The notes beneath the pieces are model-generated. The model worked only from the letters and a program-made list of their open reading frames with translations. It had not been told where the DNA came from and did no database searches. Below, one piece after another: positions 1-5,807 of a DNA stretch of 10,864 nucleotides (position 1 is the first letter of the stretch; every line of letters starts with the position of its first letter). The translations under genes were made by a program, and so were the position numbers. The DNA comes from Nitrospinota bacterium (GTDB lineage Bacteria > Nitrospinota_A > UBA7883 > JADGGD01), in contig JADGCD010000057.1 of NCBI GenBank assembly GCA_015229165.1, positions 1 through 10,864 of the forward strand. Direction: 5' to 3'.

Positions 1-157
1 ATTCGGAAATCGCCAGACCGGCCGCGTCGTCGGCGCCACGGTTGATCCGCAGACCGGACGACAGTTTTTCGAGCGATCCGCCGAGCGCCTGGCTGTTGTT
101 GCCGAGGTGGCGTTGGGCGGTCATGGAATAAAGGTTGTTGTAGACGCGCAGAGCCAT
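1..157 (-). CDS. fliC: Flagellin, N-terminal part only (cut by window edge)
   Basis: This is the first 52 codons of a flagellin read leftwards; the rest lies beyond base 1. The visible bases are identical to the start of the complete flagellin at 845-1696, including the conserved N-terminal D0 helix and the LSSGLRINRGADDAAGLAIS stretch. Flagellin is the secreted subunit that polymerises into the flagellar filament. The start ATG at 157 is fixed by an AAGGAGGAG ribosome-binding site (165-173) seven bases upstream, and a sigma-28-like promoter lies at 317-343. The break falls inside a long exact repeat, so the window edge may be a contig end caused by that repeat. Whether the gene is intact cannot be seen here. 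Confidence 0.93.
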   Translation of the reverse strand, partial: MALRVYNNLYSMTAQRHLGNNSQALGGSLEKLSSGLRINRGADDAAGLAISE

Positions 158-163
158 GATGTA

Positions 164-185
164 TCTCCTCCTTGATACGATTACC
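164..185 (-). promoter_or_regulatory. Conserved flagellin leader end with Shine-Dalgarno (copy A)
   Basis: On the minus strand the core GGTAATCGTATCA runs straight into AAGGAGGAG, a near-ideal ribosome-binding site seven bases before the ATG at 157. The same 22 bases precede the flagellins at 1696 (1703-1724) and 3235 (3243-3264). The last copy sits in an otherwise different leader, so the block is conserved beyond the recent duplication. It may be a site for translational control of flagellin; that part is inference. Confidence 0.75.
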
Positions 186-316
186 TTTTCCCAGGTACGC
201 GAACCCGATCTCCATTCGGATCCGCTCGATCGACCGGCCCCATCCTGGGGTCGTTATCGCCGATCTCCTGATCTGGAGCGCCGTTTCTCCATCGAACCGC
301 GCTCCGCCTAATCCCC

Positions 317-343
317 TTTTCGGAGACGAAGGGGAGAACTTGA
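317..343 (-). promoter_or_regulatory. Sigma-28 (FliA)-type flagellin promoter, copy A
   Basis: The minus strand reads TCAAGTTC, 11 bases, TCCGAAAA, against the FliA consensus TAAAGTTT-N11-GCCGATAA: six of eight matches in each box and the exact spacer. GATTAGGCGGA follows (303-313), where transcription should start, about 150 nt before the flagellin ATG. The same layout and distance recur before the flagellin at 3235, whose leader is otherwise different. This supports a real class-3 flagellar promoter. Confidence 0.72.
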
Positions 344-542
344 GCCGCATTTTCCCGAAAGGGGACGATTTTGCCCCCCCTCGCGCGCGCGCATTCTTGT
401 TTAGGGACGGGGAAGATTTTTTATGCGCGGGAACGTAAAAAAGGCTCATGGGATTTTTCCCGCCGTTCGATACGGTAACCATGACAGCAGGGTGAGGAAA
501 AACGTTCGCGAGACGCAGACATTTTTCCACGGCCTGCCAGGG

Positions 543-564
543 ACTCCACCCTGATACGATTACC
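543..564 (-). repeat. Orphan copy of the flagellin leader motif (left unit)
   Basis: The minus strand carries GGTAATCGTATCA followed by GGGTGGAGT. This matches 19 of 22 bases of the conserved leader block ahead of the flagellin starts, with the ribosome-binding site weakened. No flagellin follows. A 33-codon open frame begins 20 bases further on (522 to 421, starting MSASRERFSS), which I do not recognise and would not call a gene. The copy looks like a relic of an older flagellin leader or a second protein- or RNA-binding site. Confidence 0.6.
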
Positions 565-582
565 GAATTCTCCAGACCAGAT

Positions 583-600
583 GATTCCACGGATGGAATC
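583..600. other. Inverted repeat (possible operator), left unit
   Basis: GATTCCA and TGGAATC form perfect 7-bp arms around a 4-base spacer, 19 bp from the orphan leader motif. There is no T-tract, so it is not a typical terminator. It could be a regulator-binding dyad or an RNA hairpin. The same structure recurs at 2122-2139 in the second unit. Confidence 0.4.
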
Positions 601-782
601 GGACACGACGAAGTCGGACACCGGCCTCTCCAGCCGCCGCCCGACGCCGTTTCGTCGCTTCCCGCTCCATCCACACACGCCCACACGATTGTGCGAGAGG
701 ACCGGATTGAGCGTTCCCCGATCCCCCCGGCGCCCGGGTCTTCCCCGGCCCCGCGACGCGATCGCGTCGGCGTCCACCAAAC

Positions 783-815
783 AAAAAGCGAGGCCCCCCC
801 GGAGGGGAGCCTCGC
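783..815 (-). terminator. Intrinsic terminator of the flagellin at 845-1696
   Basis: On the minus strand a 7-bp GCGAGGC/GCCTCGC stem (809-815 with 788-794) is extended by an inner CCCC/GGGG pairing and followed by a run of five T. It lies 29 bases past the flagellin stop. It should end each flagellin transcript separately. Confidence 0.88.
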
Positions 816-844
816 CATACGGTCGTCGGTTCGACCGCTCCCGG

Positions 845-1696
845 TTACCCGAGGAGCTGCAGCACCGACTGCGGGACCAGGTTGGCCTGGGCCAGGATCG
901 CGGTGGAAGCCTGCACCAGGATCTGGTTCCGGGTGAACTTGGAGATCTCCTGCGCGTAGTCGGCGTCGCGGATCTGCGATTCGGCGGCCTGCAGGTTCTC
1001 GGACGAAACCGCGAGGTTGTTGATGGTATGGACCAGCCGGTTCTGCACCGCGCCCAGTTTGCCGCGCCCGGAGGTGACGGTCGAAAGGGCCGAGTCGAGC
1101 CGGGTCATGGCGTCCAGCGCCGACGAGGCGTGGGTCACCGAGATGTTGGTGATGTTGAGCCCGGTGGAGTCGATGGCGGTCAGGTCGACGGCGGTGTTCA
1201 GGCTGATCCGGTCGTTGGTGGTCGCCTGGAAGCCGATCTGGATCGTGACCGAGTTGACCGCGCCGCTGCGCAACGACCCGTCGACCAGTTTCTGGCCGTT
1301 GAACTCGGTGACCTGCGAAATCCGGTCGATTTCATTGCGCAGCGCCGAGAACTCCCGGTTGATGGTGGCCCGCTCGGTGGAGCCAACGGTGCCGGTGGCG
1401 GCCTGGGCGGCCAGCTCGCGCATACGAACAAGGATGCTCGACTGCTCGGAGAGGGCGCCTTCGGCCGTGTTGATGAGGCTGATGCCGTCGTTGGCGTTGC
1501 GCAGGGCCTGGTTCAGGCCGCGGATGTCGGACCGGAGCGATTCGGAAATCGCCAGACCGGCCGCGTCGTCGGCGCCACGGTTGATCCGCAGACCGGACGA
1601 CAGTTTTTCGAGCGATCCGCCGAGCGCCTGGCTGTTGTTGCCGAGGTGGCGTTGGGCGGTCATGGAATAAAGGTTGTTGTAGACGCGCAGAGCCAT
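845..1696 (-). CDS. fliC: Flagellin (283 aa)
   Basis: Filament subunit exported by the flagellar type III system. The N-terminal D0/D1 region is about residues 1-140, with LSSGLRINRGADDAAGLAIS at 32-51 and the ILVRMRELAAQAATGT helix at 88-103. In other bacteria that helix is the part sensed by TLR5. The conserved C-terminal D1/D0 region covers about 195-283 and ends ANLVPQSVLQLLG. Only about 50 residues link the two, so the variable surface domains D2/D3 are absent, as in other short flagellins. The ATG at 1696 has AAGGAGGAG (1704-1712) seven bases upstream. Compared with the flagellin at 2384-3235, the 3' 468 bases are identical and the 5' part carries about 35 base changes giving eight amino-acid changes (positions 9, 12, 17, 20, 23, 117, 121, 128). 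The gene has its own promoter and terminator. No fliD, fliS or other flagellar gene is interleaved. Confidence 0.97.
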   Translation of the reverse strand: MALRVYNNLYSMTAQRHLGNNSQALGGSLEKLSSGLRINRGADDAAGLAISESLRSDIRGLNQALRNANDGISLINTAEGALSEQSSILVRMRELAAQAATGTVGSTERATINREFSALRNEIDRISQVTEFNGQKLVDGSLRSGAVNSVTIQIGFQATTNDRISLNTAVDLTAIDSTGLNITNISVTHASSALDAMTRLDSALSTVTSGRGKLGAVQNRLVHTINNLAVSSENLQAAESQIRDADYAQEISKFTRNQILVQASTAILAQANLVPQSVLQLLG

Positions 1697-1702
1697 GATG
1701 TA

Positions 1703-1724
1703 TCTCCTCCTTGATACGATTACC
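1703..1724 (-). promoter_or_regulatory. Conserved flagellin leader end with Shine-Dalgarno (copy B)
   Basis: Second copy of the GGTAATCGTATCA plus AAGGAGGAG block, which decides the ATG at 1696. It is identical to 164-185. Confidence 0.75.
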
Positions 1725-1855
1725 TTTTCCCAGGTACGCGAACCCGATCTCCATTCGGATCCGCTCGATCGACCGGCCCCATCCTGGGGTCGTTATCGCC
1801 GATCTCCTGATCTGGAGCGCCGTTTCTCCATCGAACCGCGCTCCGCCTAATCCCC

Positions 1856-1882
1856 TTTTCGGAGACGAAGGGGAGAACTTGA
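1856..1882 (-). promoter_or_regulatory. Sigma-28 (FliA)-type flagellin promoter, copy B
   Basis: Exact duplicate of 317-343 (TCAAGTTC-N11-TCCGAAAA on the minus strand), about 160 bp upstream of the ATG at 1696. It is expected to drive the flagellin at 845-1696. Confidence 0.72.
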
Positions 1883-2081
1883 GCCGCATTTTCCCGAAAG
1901 GGGACGATTTTGCCCCCCCTCGCGCGCGCGCATTCTTGTTTAGGGACGGGGAAGATTTTTTATGCGCGGGAACGTAAAAAAGGCTCATGGGATTTTTCCC
2001 GCCGTTCGATACGGTAACCATGACAGCAGGGTGAGGAAAAACGTTCGCGAGACGCAGACATTTTTCCACGGCCTGCCAGGG

Positions 2082-2103
2082 ACTCCACCCTGATACGATT
2101 ACC
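2082..2103 (-). repeat. Orphan copy of the flagellin leader motif (right unit)
   Basis: Exact duplicate of 543-564. It lies about 200 bp upstream of the promoter at 1856-1882, with no flagellin start downstream of it. The dyad GATTCCA/TGGAATC is also repeated next to it at 2122-2139. Confidence 0.6.
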
Positions 2104-2321
2104 GAATTCTCCAGACCAGATGATTCCACGGATGGAATCGGACACGACGAAGTCGGACACCGGCCTCTCCAGCCGCCGCCCGACGCCGTTTCGTCGCTTC
2201 CCGCTCCATCCACACACGCCCACACGATTGTGCGAGAGGACCGGATTGAGCGTTCCCCGATCCCCCCGGCGCCCGGGTCTTCCCCGGCCCCGCGACGCGA
2301 TCGCGTCGGCGTCCACCAAAC

Positions 2322-2354
2322 AAAAAGCGAGGCCCCCCCGGAGGGGAGCCTCGC
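2322..2354 (-). terminator. Intrinsic terminator of the flagellin at 2384-3235
   Basis: Exact duplicate of 783-815: a GC-rich hairpin followed by five T on the minus strand, starting 29 bases past the stop codon. Confidence 0.88.
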
Positions 2355-2383
2355 CATACGGTCGTCGGTTCGACCGCTCCCGG

Positions 2384-3235
2384 TTACCCGAGGAGCTGCA
2401 GCACCGACTGCGGGACCAGGTTGGCCTGGGCCAGGATCGCGGTGGAAGCCTGCACCAGGATCTGGTTCCGGGTGAACTTGGAGATCTCCTGCGCGTAGTC
2501 GGCGTCGCGGATCTGCGATTCGGCGGCCTGCAGGTTCTCGGACGAAACCGCGAGGTTGTTGATGGTATGGACCAGCCGGTTCTGCACCGCGCCCAGTTTG
2601 CCGCGCCCGGAGGTGACGGTCGAAAGGGCCGAGTCGAGCCGGGTCATGGCGTCCAGCGCCGACGAGGCGTGGGTCACCGAGATGTTGGTGATGTTGAGCC
2701 CGGTGGAGTCGATGGCGGTCAGGTCGACGGCGGTGTTCAGGCTGATCCGGTCGTTGGTGGTCGCCTGGAAGCCGATCTGGATCGTGACCGAGTTGACCGC
2801 GCCGCTGCGCAACGACCCGTCGACCAGTTTCTGGCCGTTGAACTCGGTGACGGCCGAGATACGGTCGATTTCGCTCCGGAGGGCGTTGAACTCCCGGTTG
2901 ATGGTGGCCCGCTCGGTCGAGCCGACGGTGCCGGTGGCGGCCTGGGCGGCCAGCTCGCGCATACGAACAAGGATGCTCGACTGCTCGGAGAGGGCGCCTT
3001 CCGCCGTGTTGATGAGGCTGATGCCGTCGTTGGCGTTGCGGAGGGCCTGGTTCAGGCCGCGGATGTCGGACCGGAGCGATTCGGAAATCGCCAGACCGGC
3101 CGCGTCGTCGGCGCCACGGTTGATCCGCAGACCCGATGACAGTTTTTCGAGCGAACCGCCAAGGGCGTCGCTGTTTTTGCCCAGGTTGCGCTGGGCGGTC
3201 TGAGAGTAAATGTTGTTGTATACGCGCAGTGCCAT
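2384..3235 (-). CDS. fliC: Flagellin (283 aa), most diverged copy of the array
   Basis: Same compact D0/D1-only flagellin as its neighbour, 275 of 283 residues identical. The changes lie at residues 9 (Ile), 12 (Gln), 17 (Asn), 20 (Lys), 23 (Asp), 117 (Asn), 121 (Ser) and 128 (Ala); everything after residue 128 is identical. The ATG at 3235 is set by AAGGAGGAG (3244-3252) eight bases upstream. A sigma-28-like promoter lies at 3394-3420. The 5' half is mosaic: stretches almost identical to the other copy alternate with clusters of changes, notably the first 80 bases and the codons for residues 115-128. This suggests repeated gene conversion between copies. It is the outermost gene of the array and may encode a minor or positional variant of the filament subunit; that is inference. 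Confidence 0.97.
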   Translation of the reverse strand: MALRVYNNIYSQTAQRNLGKNSDALGGSLEKLSSGLRINRGADDAAGLAISESLRSDIRGLNQALRNANDGISLINTAEGALSEQSSILVRMRELAAQAATGTVGSTERATINREFNALRSEIDRISAVTEFNGQKLVDGSLRSGAVNSVTIQIGFQATTNDRISLNTAVDLTAIDSTGLNITNISVTHASSALDAMTRLDSALSTVTSGRGKLGAVQNRLVHTINNLAVSSENLQAAESQIRDADYAQEISKFTRNQILVQASTAILAQANLVPQSVLQLLG

Positions 3236-3242
3236 GACGAAG

Positions 3243-3264
3243 TCTCCTCCTTGATACGATTACC
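3243..3264 (-). promoter_or_regulatory. Conserved flagellin leader end with Shine-Dalgarno (copy C)
   Basis: The same 22 bases as at 164-185 and 1703-1724, but here the rest of the leader (3265-3379) is unrelated in sequence. Conservation of just this block ahead of the start argues for function beyond ribosome binding. Confidence 0.75.
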
Positions 3265-3393
3265 TGTCGGCCATCCGTGACCACCGGATCTCCGGTCCGT
3301 TGGTCTGGCCTGCGGTCCGTCTTCCCACGTTGGATCGACGATTCCGCCGGGAACCTTGGCTTCGTCGCCTTTGCCATGTTCCGCCTAATCAAC

Positions 3394-3420
3394 TCATCGG
3401 ACATATGACCTTTGACTTGA
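3394..3420 (-). promoter_or_regulatory. Sigma-28 (FliA)-type flagellin promoter, copy C
   Basis: The minus strand reads TCAAGTCA, 11 bases, TCCGATGA, followed by GATTAGGCGGA (3380-3390). The -10 box matches FliA GCCGATAA at six of eight positions and the -35 box matches TAAAGTTT at five of eight, with the exact 11-base spacer. It lies about 160 bp upstream of the ATG at 3235, the same distance as in the other copies. A/T tracts directly upstream (3426-3437) could strengthen it. Confidence 0.75.
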
Positions 3421-3421
3421 A

Positions 3422-3472
3422 CCTGAAAAAGAAAAAATGTGCCGCAATACGGCTTTTTTTTCCGGTATCAGG
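3422..3472. terminator. AT-flanked hairpin, probable bidirectional terminator
   Basis: GCCG (3441-3444) and CGGC (3450-3453) enclose CAATA. An A-run (3432-3437) lies on one side and eight T (3454-3461) on the other, with an outer CCTGA/TCAGG pair at 3422-3426 and 3468-3472. The plus-strand reading (hairpin plus T8) is the better terminator; the minus reading has T-runs after a 3-base gap. No gene within the window obviously ends here on either strand, so it may insulate the flagellin promoter just to its left. Confidence 0.55.
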
Positions 3473-3546
3473 AAATCGTCGCGACGTGTGCGATTTTCCC
3501 GATTTCCCGCTCAAGTCGGCTTCTTTTACACCGATAGAAAGATGAG

Positions 3547-3579
3547 GCGCGGTCTGGCCGCGCTCCCCTGACGAGGGGG
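3547..3579. other. Two adjacent GC-rich hairpins upstream of the rod-like gene
   Basis: GCGCGG/CCGCGC (3547-3552 with 3558-3563, loop TCTGG) is followed at once by CCCCT/AGGGG around GACG. Neither is followed by a clear T-run. They lie in the 181-bp gap between the AT-flanked hairpin and the rod-like gene; a role in transcription end or mRNA structure is possible but not shown. Confidence 0.35.
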
Positions 3580-3654
3580 TATGAGCGGACATTGGTCCTC
3601 CCCCCTCCCCGCCAAGCGGCGTACTATAGAGAGAGAACGAGCGGGAGCGAAACG

Positions 3655-4368
3655 ATGATCCAGGGTATCCGGTCGGCCCTTTCGGGGTTGCAGGCTTTCA
3701 GCAGGAAGGCGTCGGTGAACGCCAACAATCTGGCCAACGTCAACTCTCCCGGCTTCAAGGCGGGGACGGCGGGGACGCAGGAGACGGCGCCGGGGGGAAC
3801 GCGGGTGGCGTCGGTCGGCTCGAACCAGAGCCAGGGGGCCATCGTCTCCACCGGGTCGGGACTCGACCTTGCCATTCAGGGGAACGGCTTCTTTCAGGTC
3901 TCGCTTCCCAACGGACAGACTGCTTTCTCCCGCAACGGCTCGCTGAAGATCGACGGGCAGGGGCGACTCACCGATGCGGGGGGGAACCCGATGAAACCGC
4001 CGGTATCGATCCCCGGGGACGCGACGTCGATTACGGTCGGACGGGACGGAGCGGTCTCGGCCACCACGCCGAACGGGACGAAACAGGTGGGGACGATCCA
4101 ACTGGCCTCTTTCAACAACCCGTCGGGGTTGCGGCAGGGGGGGGGCGGGCTCTCTTTCGAGACGGCGGCTTCGGGTCAGCCGGTGACGGGCGCTCCGGGA
4201 TCGGGGAGTCTTGGAACGGTGACGGCGGGGGCGCTGGAGTCGTCGAATGTGGATATTTCGACGGAGATGGTGGGGCTGATCGAAAACCGGACCGGCTTTA
4301 CGGCCCAAACGAAGATGATCAAGGTGGCCGACGAGATGATGAAGGAAGTTCTCAACCTCAAAGCCTGA
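3655..4368 (+). CDS. Flagellar rod/hook family protein, FlgG/FlgF-like (237 aa)
   Basis: Axial protein of the flagellar basal body family, exported to build rod or rod-hook parts. The N-terminal rod motif holds ANNLANVNSPGFK (23-35). The shared FlgE/F/G core follows, with DLAIQGNGFFQV (71-82), FSRNGSLKIDGQGRL (91-105) and DATSITVGRDGAVSA (122-136). The C-terminal D0 helix carries GALESSNVDISTEMVGLI (192-209). The core, including QIQLASF- and ETAASG-like stretches, resembles FlgG most. Yet the protein is about 25 residues shorter than usual FlgG: the segment between GFK and the core is reduced and shows nothing like the Gln/Pro-rich FlgG-specific stretch. It may be a FlgF-type or divergent paralogue. 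The ATG at 3655 is chosen because GGGAG (3643-3647) lies seven bases upstream and the rod motif begins there; an upstream in-frame start at 3592 would add 21 unrelated residues. The gene is alone on its strand and convergent with the kinase. Confidence 0.9.
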   Translation: MIQGIRSALSGLQAFSRKASVNANNLANVNSPGFKAGTAGTQETAPGGTRVASVGSNQSQGAIVSTGSGLDLAIQGNGFFQVSLPNGQTAFSRNGSLKIDGQGRLTDAGGNPMKPPVSIPGDATSITVGRDGAVSATTPNGTKQVGTIQLASFNNPSGLRQGGGGLSFETAASGQPVTGAPGSGSLGTVTAGALESSNVDISTEMVGLIENRTGFTAQTKMIKVADEMMKEVLNLKA

Positions 4369-4452
4369 CACCCGTACGGCTGGCCTCTTCCCCCGTCGCC
4401 ATACAACCCGCGCCGATCGTGCCGGTTATTGGCCTTCCCGTCGTCCGGACCG

Positions 4453-5571
4453 CTACCCTTCCAGCGCGTACGGCAGGTAGACCGAGGCGATGACGCCCCG
4501 CTGGCCGTCTTCCCGGTTCTTCACTTCCAGCGCCCCGTCGTGGGCCTGCACCAGATTCATCGTCATGGAAAGCCCCAATCCCGACCCCCCCGGCTTGCGG
4601 GAGTAAAACGGGGTCATCAGCTTGGCTTCGTCTTCTTCCGACAGCCCCTCGCCGTCGTCGACGATTTCGACCACCACGAACCGGCGCCGTCGGCTGGCAT
4701 TGGTCAACGCCCGGGGCGCCCGCCAGGCGAGGCTGCTGGTCAGGGAGATGGTCCCGTACGGCTGGCACGATTCGACGGCGTTCTTGACCAGATTCAGGAA
4801 TATCTGGCGCAGCTTGTCGGCGTTGCCGATGACCGGCGGCAGGGAGGGGTCGAATATCCGCCGGATGACGATCCGTTTCCCCTCGATCTGCGGCGCCATG
4901 ATCCGGACGGCGTCGTCGAGGGGGGGATAGAGATTCTCCGGCCCCATCGGAAAGTTCTTTGGCTGGTTGAGTTCGATCAGTTCGGTGACGAGCCGGTTGA
5001 TCCGGTCGGTCTCCTTCATGATCAGCGCGGTGTACTCCGACAGGTCGTCGGGGATTTCGCTCTCCAGCAGTTGGGCGGCCCCCCGGATTCCGCCGAGGGG
5101 ATTCTTGATCTCGTGGGCGATGCCGGCGGCCAGCGTGGAGAGTTCGGTGATCCGGTCGGACATGGCCATGAACCGCTCCAGCGACTTGAGGGCGGTCAGA
5201 TCCCGCATGATCAGCACCCCCCCTTTCGGCTCTTCCCCCTTCTCGGGCCCGAAGGGGTGGATGGTGACCCCCACCGGCAGCCGGACTCCGTGGGAGGTGT
5301 GAAAAGGGGTGTCGTGCAGGGTTAGGGAGATGCCCCGCCGGATGGCGGCCAGCGCCTCCACCTGCAACTCGGAGTTGCGGGAGAAAAGGCTGGACAGATG
5401 CTCCCCCCGGACCACGTTGACGCCGACGCCGATCAGTTGCTCGGCGGCAGGGTTCATCCACTCGACCACCCCGTCGGCGGTGACGACGATGACCGCGTCG
5501 GTGAAGGCGGTCAGGATGGCCTGATAGGTGTCGGGGGCGCCGACCGGCAGGAGAGGGGGCTTTTGTTTCAT
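4453..5571 (-). CDS. PAS-containing sensor histidine kinase, NtrB-like (372 aa)
   Basis: Cytosolic two-component kinase that should autophosphorylate on His153 and pass the phosphate to a response regulator. A PAS domain covers about residues 14-125 (FTDAVIVVTADGVVEWMNPAAEQLIG). The dimerisation H-box is AAGIAHEIKNPLGGIRGAAQ (148-167). The ATPase domain has an N-box around LNLVKNAVES (259-268), G1 VDDGEGL (304-310), an F-box (TPFYSRK, 320-326) and G2 GGSGLGL (328-334). There is no membrane segment or signal peptide. Length and layout fit the NtrB/GlnL and AtoS/FleS-type group, whose partners are usually sigma-54 activators. No response regulator lies in the window: downstream is the convergent rod-like gene and upstream is a terminator at 5640-5669. 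The start ATG has only a weak GGGA upstream. A flagellar role is possible from location alone. Confidence 0.93.
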   Translation of the reverse strand: MKQKPPLLPVGAPDTYQAILTAFTDAVIVVTADGVVEWMNPAAEQLIGVGVNVVRGEHLSSLFSRNSELQVEALAAIRRGISLTLHDTPFHTSHGVRLPVGVTIHPFGPEKGEEPKGGVLIMRDLTALKSLERFMAMSDRITELSTLAAGIAHEIKNPLGGIRGAAQLLESEIPDDLSEYTALIMKETDRINRLVTELIELNQPKNFPMGPENLYPPLDDAVRIMAPQIEGKRIVIRRIFDPSLPPVIGNADKLRQIFLNLVKNAVESCQPYGTISLTSSLAWRAPRALTNASRRRRFVVVEIVDDGEGLSEEDEAKLMTPFYSRKPGGSGLGLSMTMNLVQAHDGALEVKNREDGQRGVIASVYLPYALEG

Positions 5572-5639
5572 GTCCCGATTCTACCGTACCGCCGGGCCGG
5601 ACGCCCTCCCCTCTCCTGCCGACAAGGGGGGGGTGGCGC

Positions 5640-5669
5640 AAAAAAGGGGCCGCCCGGTCGGACGGCCCC
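5640..5669 (-). terminator. Strong intrinsic terminator after the oxidoreductase genes
   Basis: On the minus strand a 10-bp stem (5660-5669 with 5646-5655, one G-U pair) closes a 4-base GACC loop and is followed by six T (5645-5640). It should stop transcripts arriving from the oxidoreductase genes about 230 bases past their last stop codon. It leaves the kinase start 68 bases further on needing its own promoter or readthrough. Confidence 0.92.
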
Positions 5670-5807
5670 GTCGCTTTTGGCCCATACCGGGCGATGACAA
5701 CCGTTATCGAGGCAGGCGCAGGCTTACGCCTGGCTTTCTCCTCCCGCTTACGATCAAGAGTCGTCGTCTTCGCCGACTCGCCCCTAAATGGGTTACGAAA
5801 CGTTTAT
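5670..5807. other. Intergenic 3' region of the oxidoreductase unit
   Basis: No gene is visible here. The stretch holds a small hairpin (CAGGC-TTAC-GCCTG around 5722) and, next to the repeat at 5808-5880, an AT-rich patch containing TATAAA. It is most likely the untranslated tail before the terminator. Confidence 0.45.

Larger units (their letters stand above)
1..1312. repeat. Exact tandem repeat unit, left copy (period 1539 bp)
   Basis: Bases 1-1312 match 1540-2851 base for base on line-by-line comparison; the first mismatch is 1313 against 2852. The visible repeat holds the 5' end of one flagellin, its leader and promoter, about 440 bp of further non-coding DNA, a terminator and the 3' half of the next flagellin. 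Identity covering non-coding DNA means a very recent duplication, active homogenisation by recombination, or an assembly artefact. The unit probably continues left of the window. Confidence 0.95.
1540..2851. repeat. Exact tandem repeat unit, second copy
   Basis: This stretch is identical to bases 1-1312. It runs from inside the flagellin at 845-1696, through its leader, promoter and the non-coding block, into the 3' half of the flagellin at 2384-3235. The identity stops at 2852, inside that gene, so the right-hand gene has an older, diverged 5' half joined to a homogenised 3' half. Confidence 0.95.

Noticed and set aside
245..259. Second sigma-28-like -10 box (GGCGATAA on the minus strand)
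   Set aside because: No matching -35 box lies 11-15 bases upstream, and it is absent from leader C; the element at 317-343 fits far better.
382..392. Alternating CG tract (also at 1921-1931)
   Set aside because: Only 11 bases; expected now and then in GC-rich non-coding DNA, and no structure or function can be argued from it.
754..769. Perfect 16-bp palindrome CGACGCGATCGCGTCG (also at 2293-2308)
   Set aside because: It lies just past the flagellin terminator and could be a binding site, but a GC-rich palindrome in two copies of one repeat unit is a single event, with nothing else to support it.
581..1714. Plus-strand open frames of 339-377 codons opposite the flagellins, and an 88-codon frame at 172-438
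   Set aside because: Antisense or intergenic frames; their duplication only reflects the DNA repeat. No ribosome-binding site or domain supports them.
1332..3404. 690-codon open frame on the minus strand across the flagellin array
   Set aside because: It reads the flagellins and the intervening non-coding DNA in another frame; the product is Arg/Pro-rich low-complexity sequence typical of GC-rich shadow frames.
3592..3654. Upstream in-frame start for the rod-like gene
   Set aside because: It would add 21 residues unrelated to the rod motif; the ATG at 3655 has a good ribosome-binding site and starts directly with the conserved motif.
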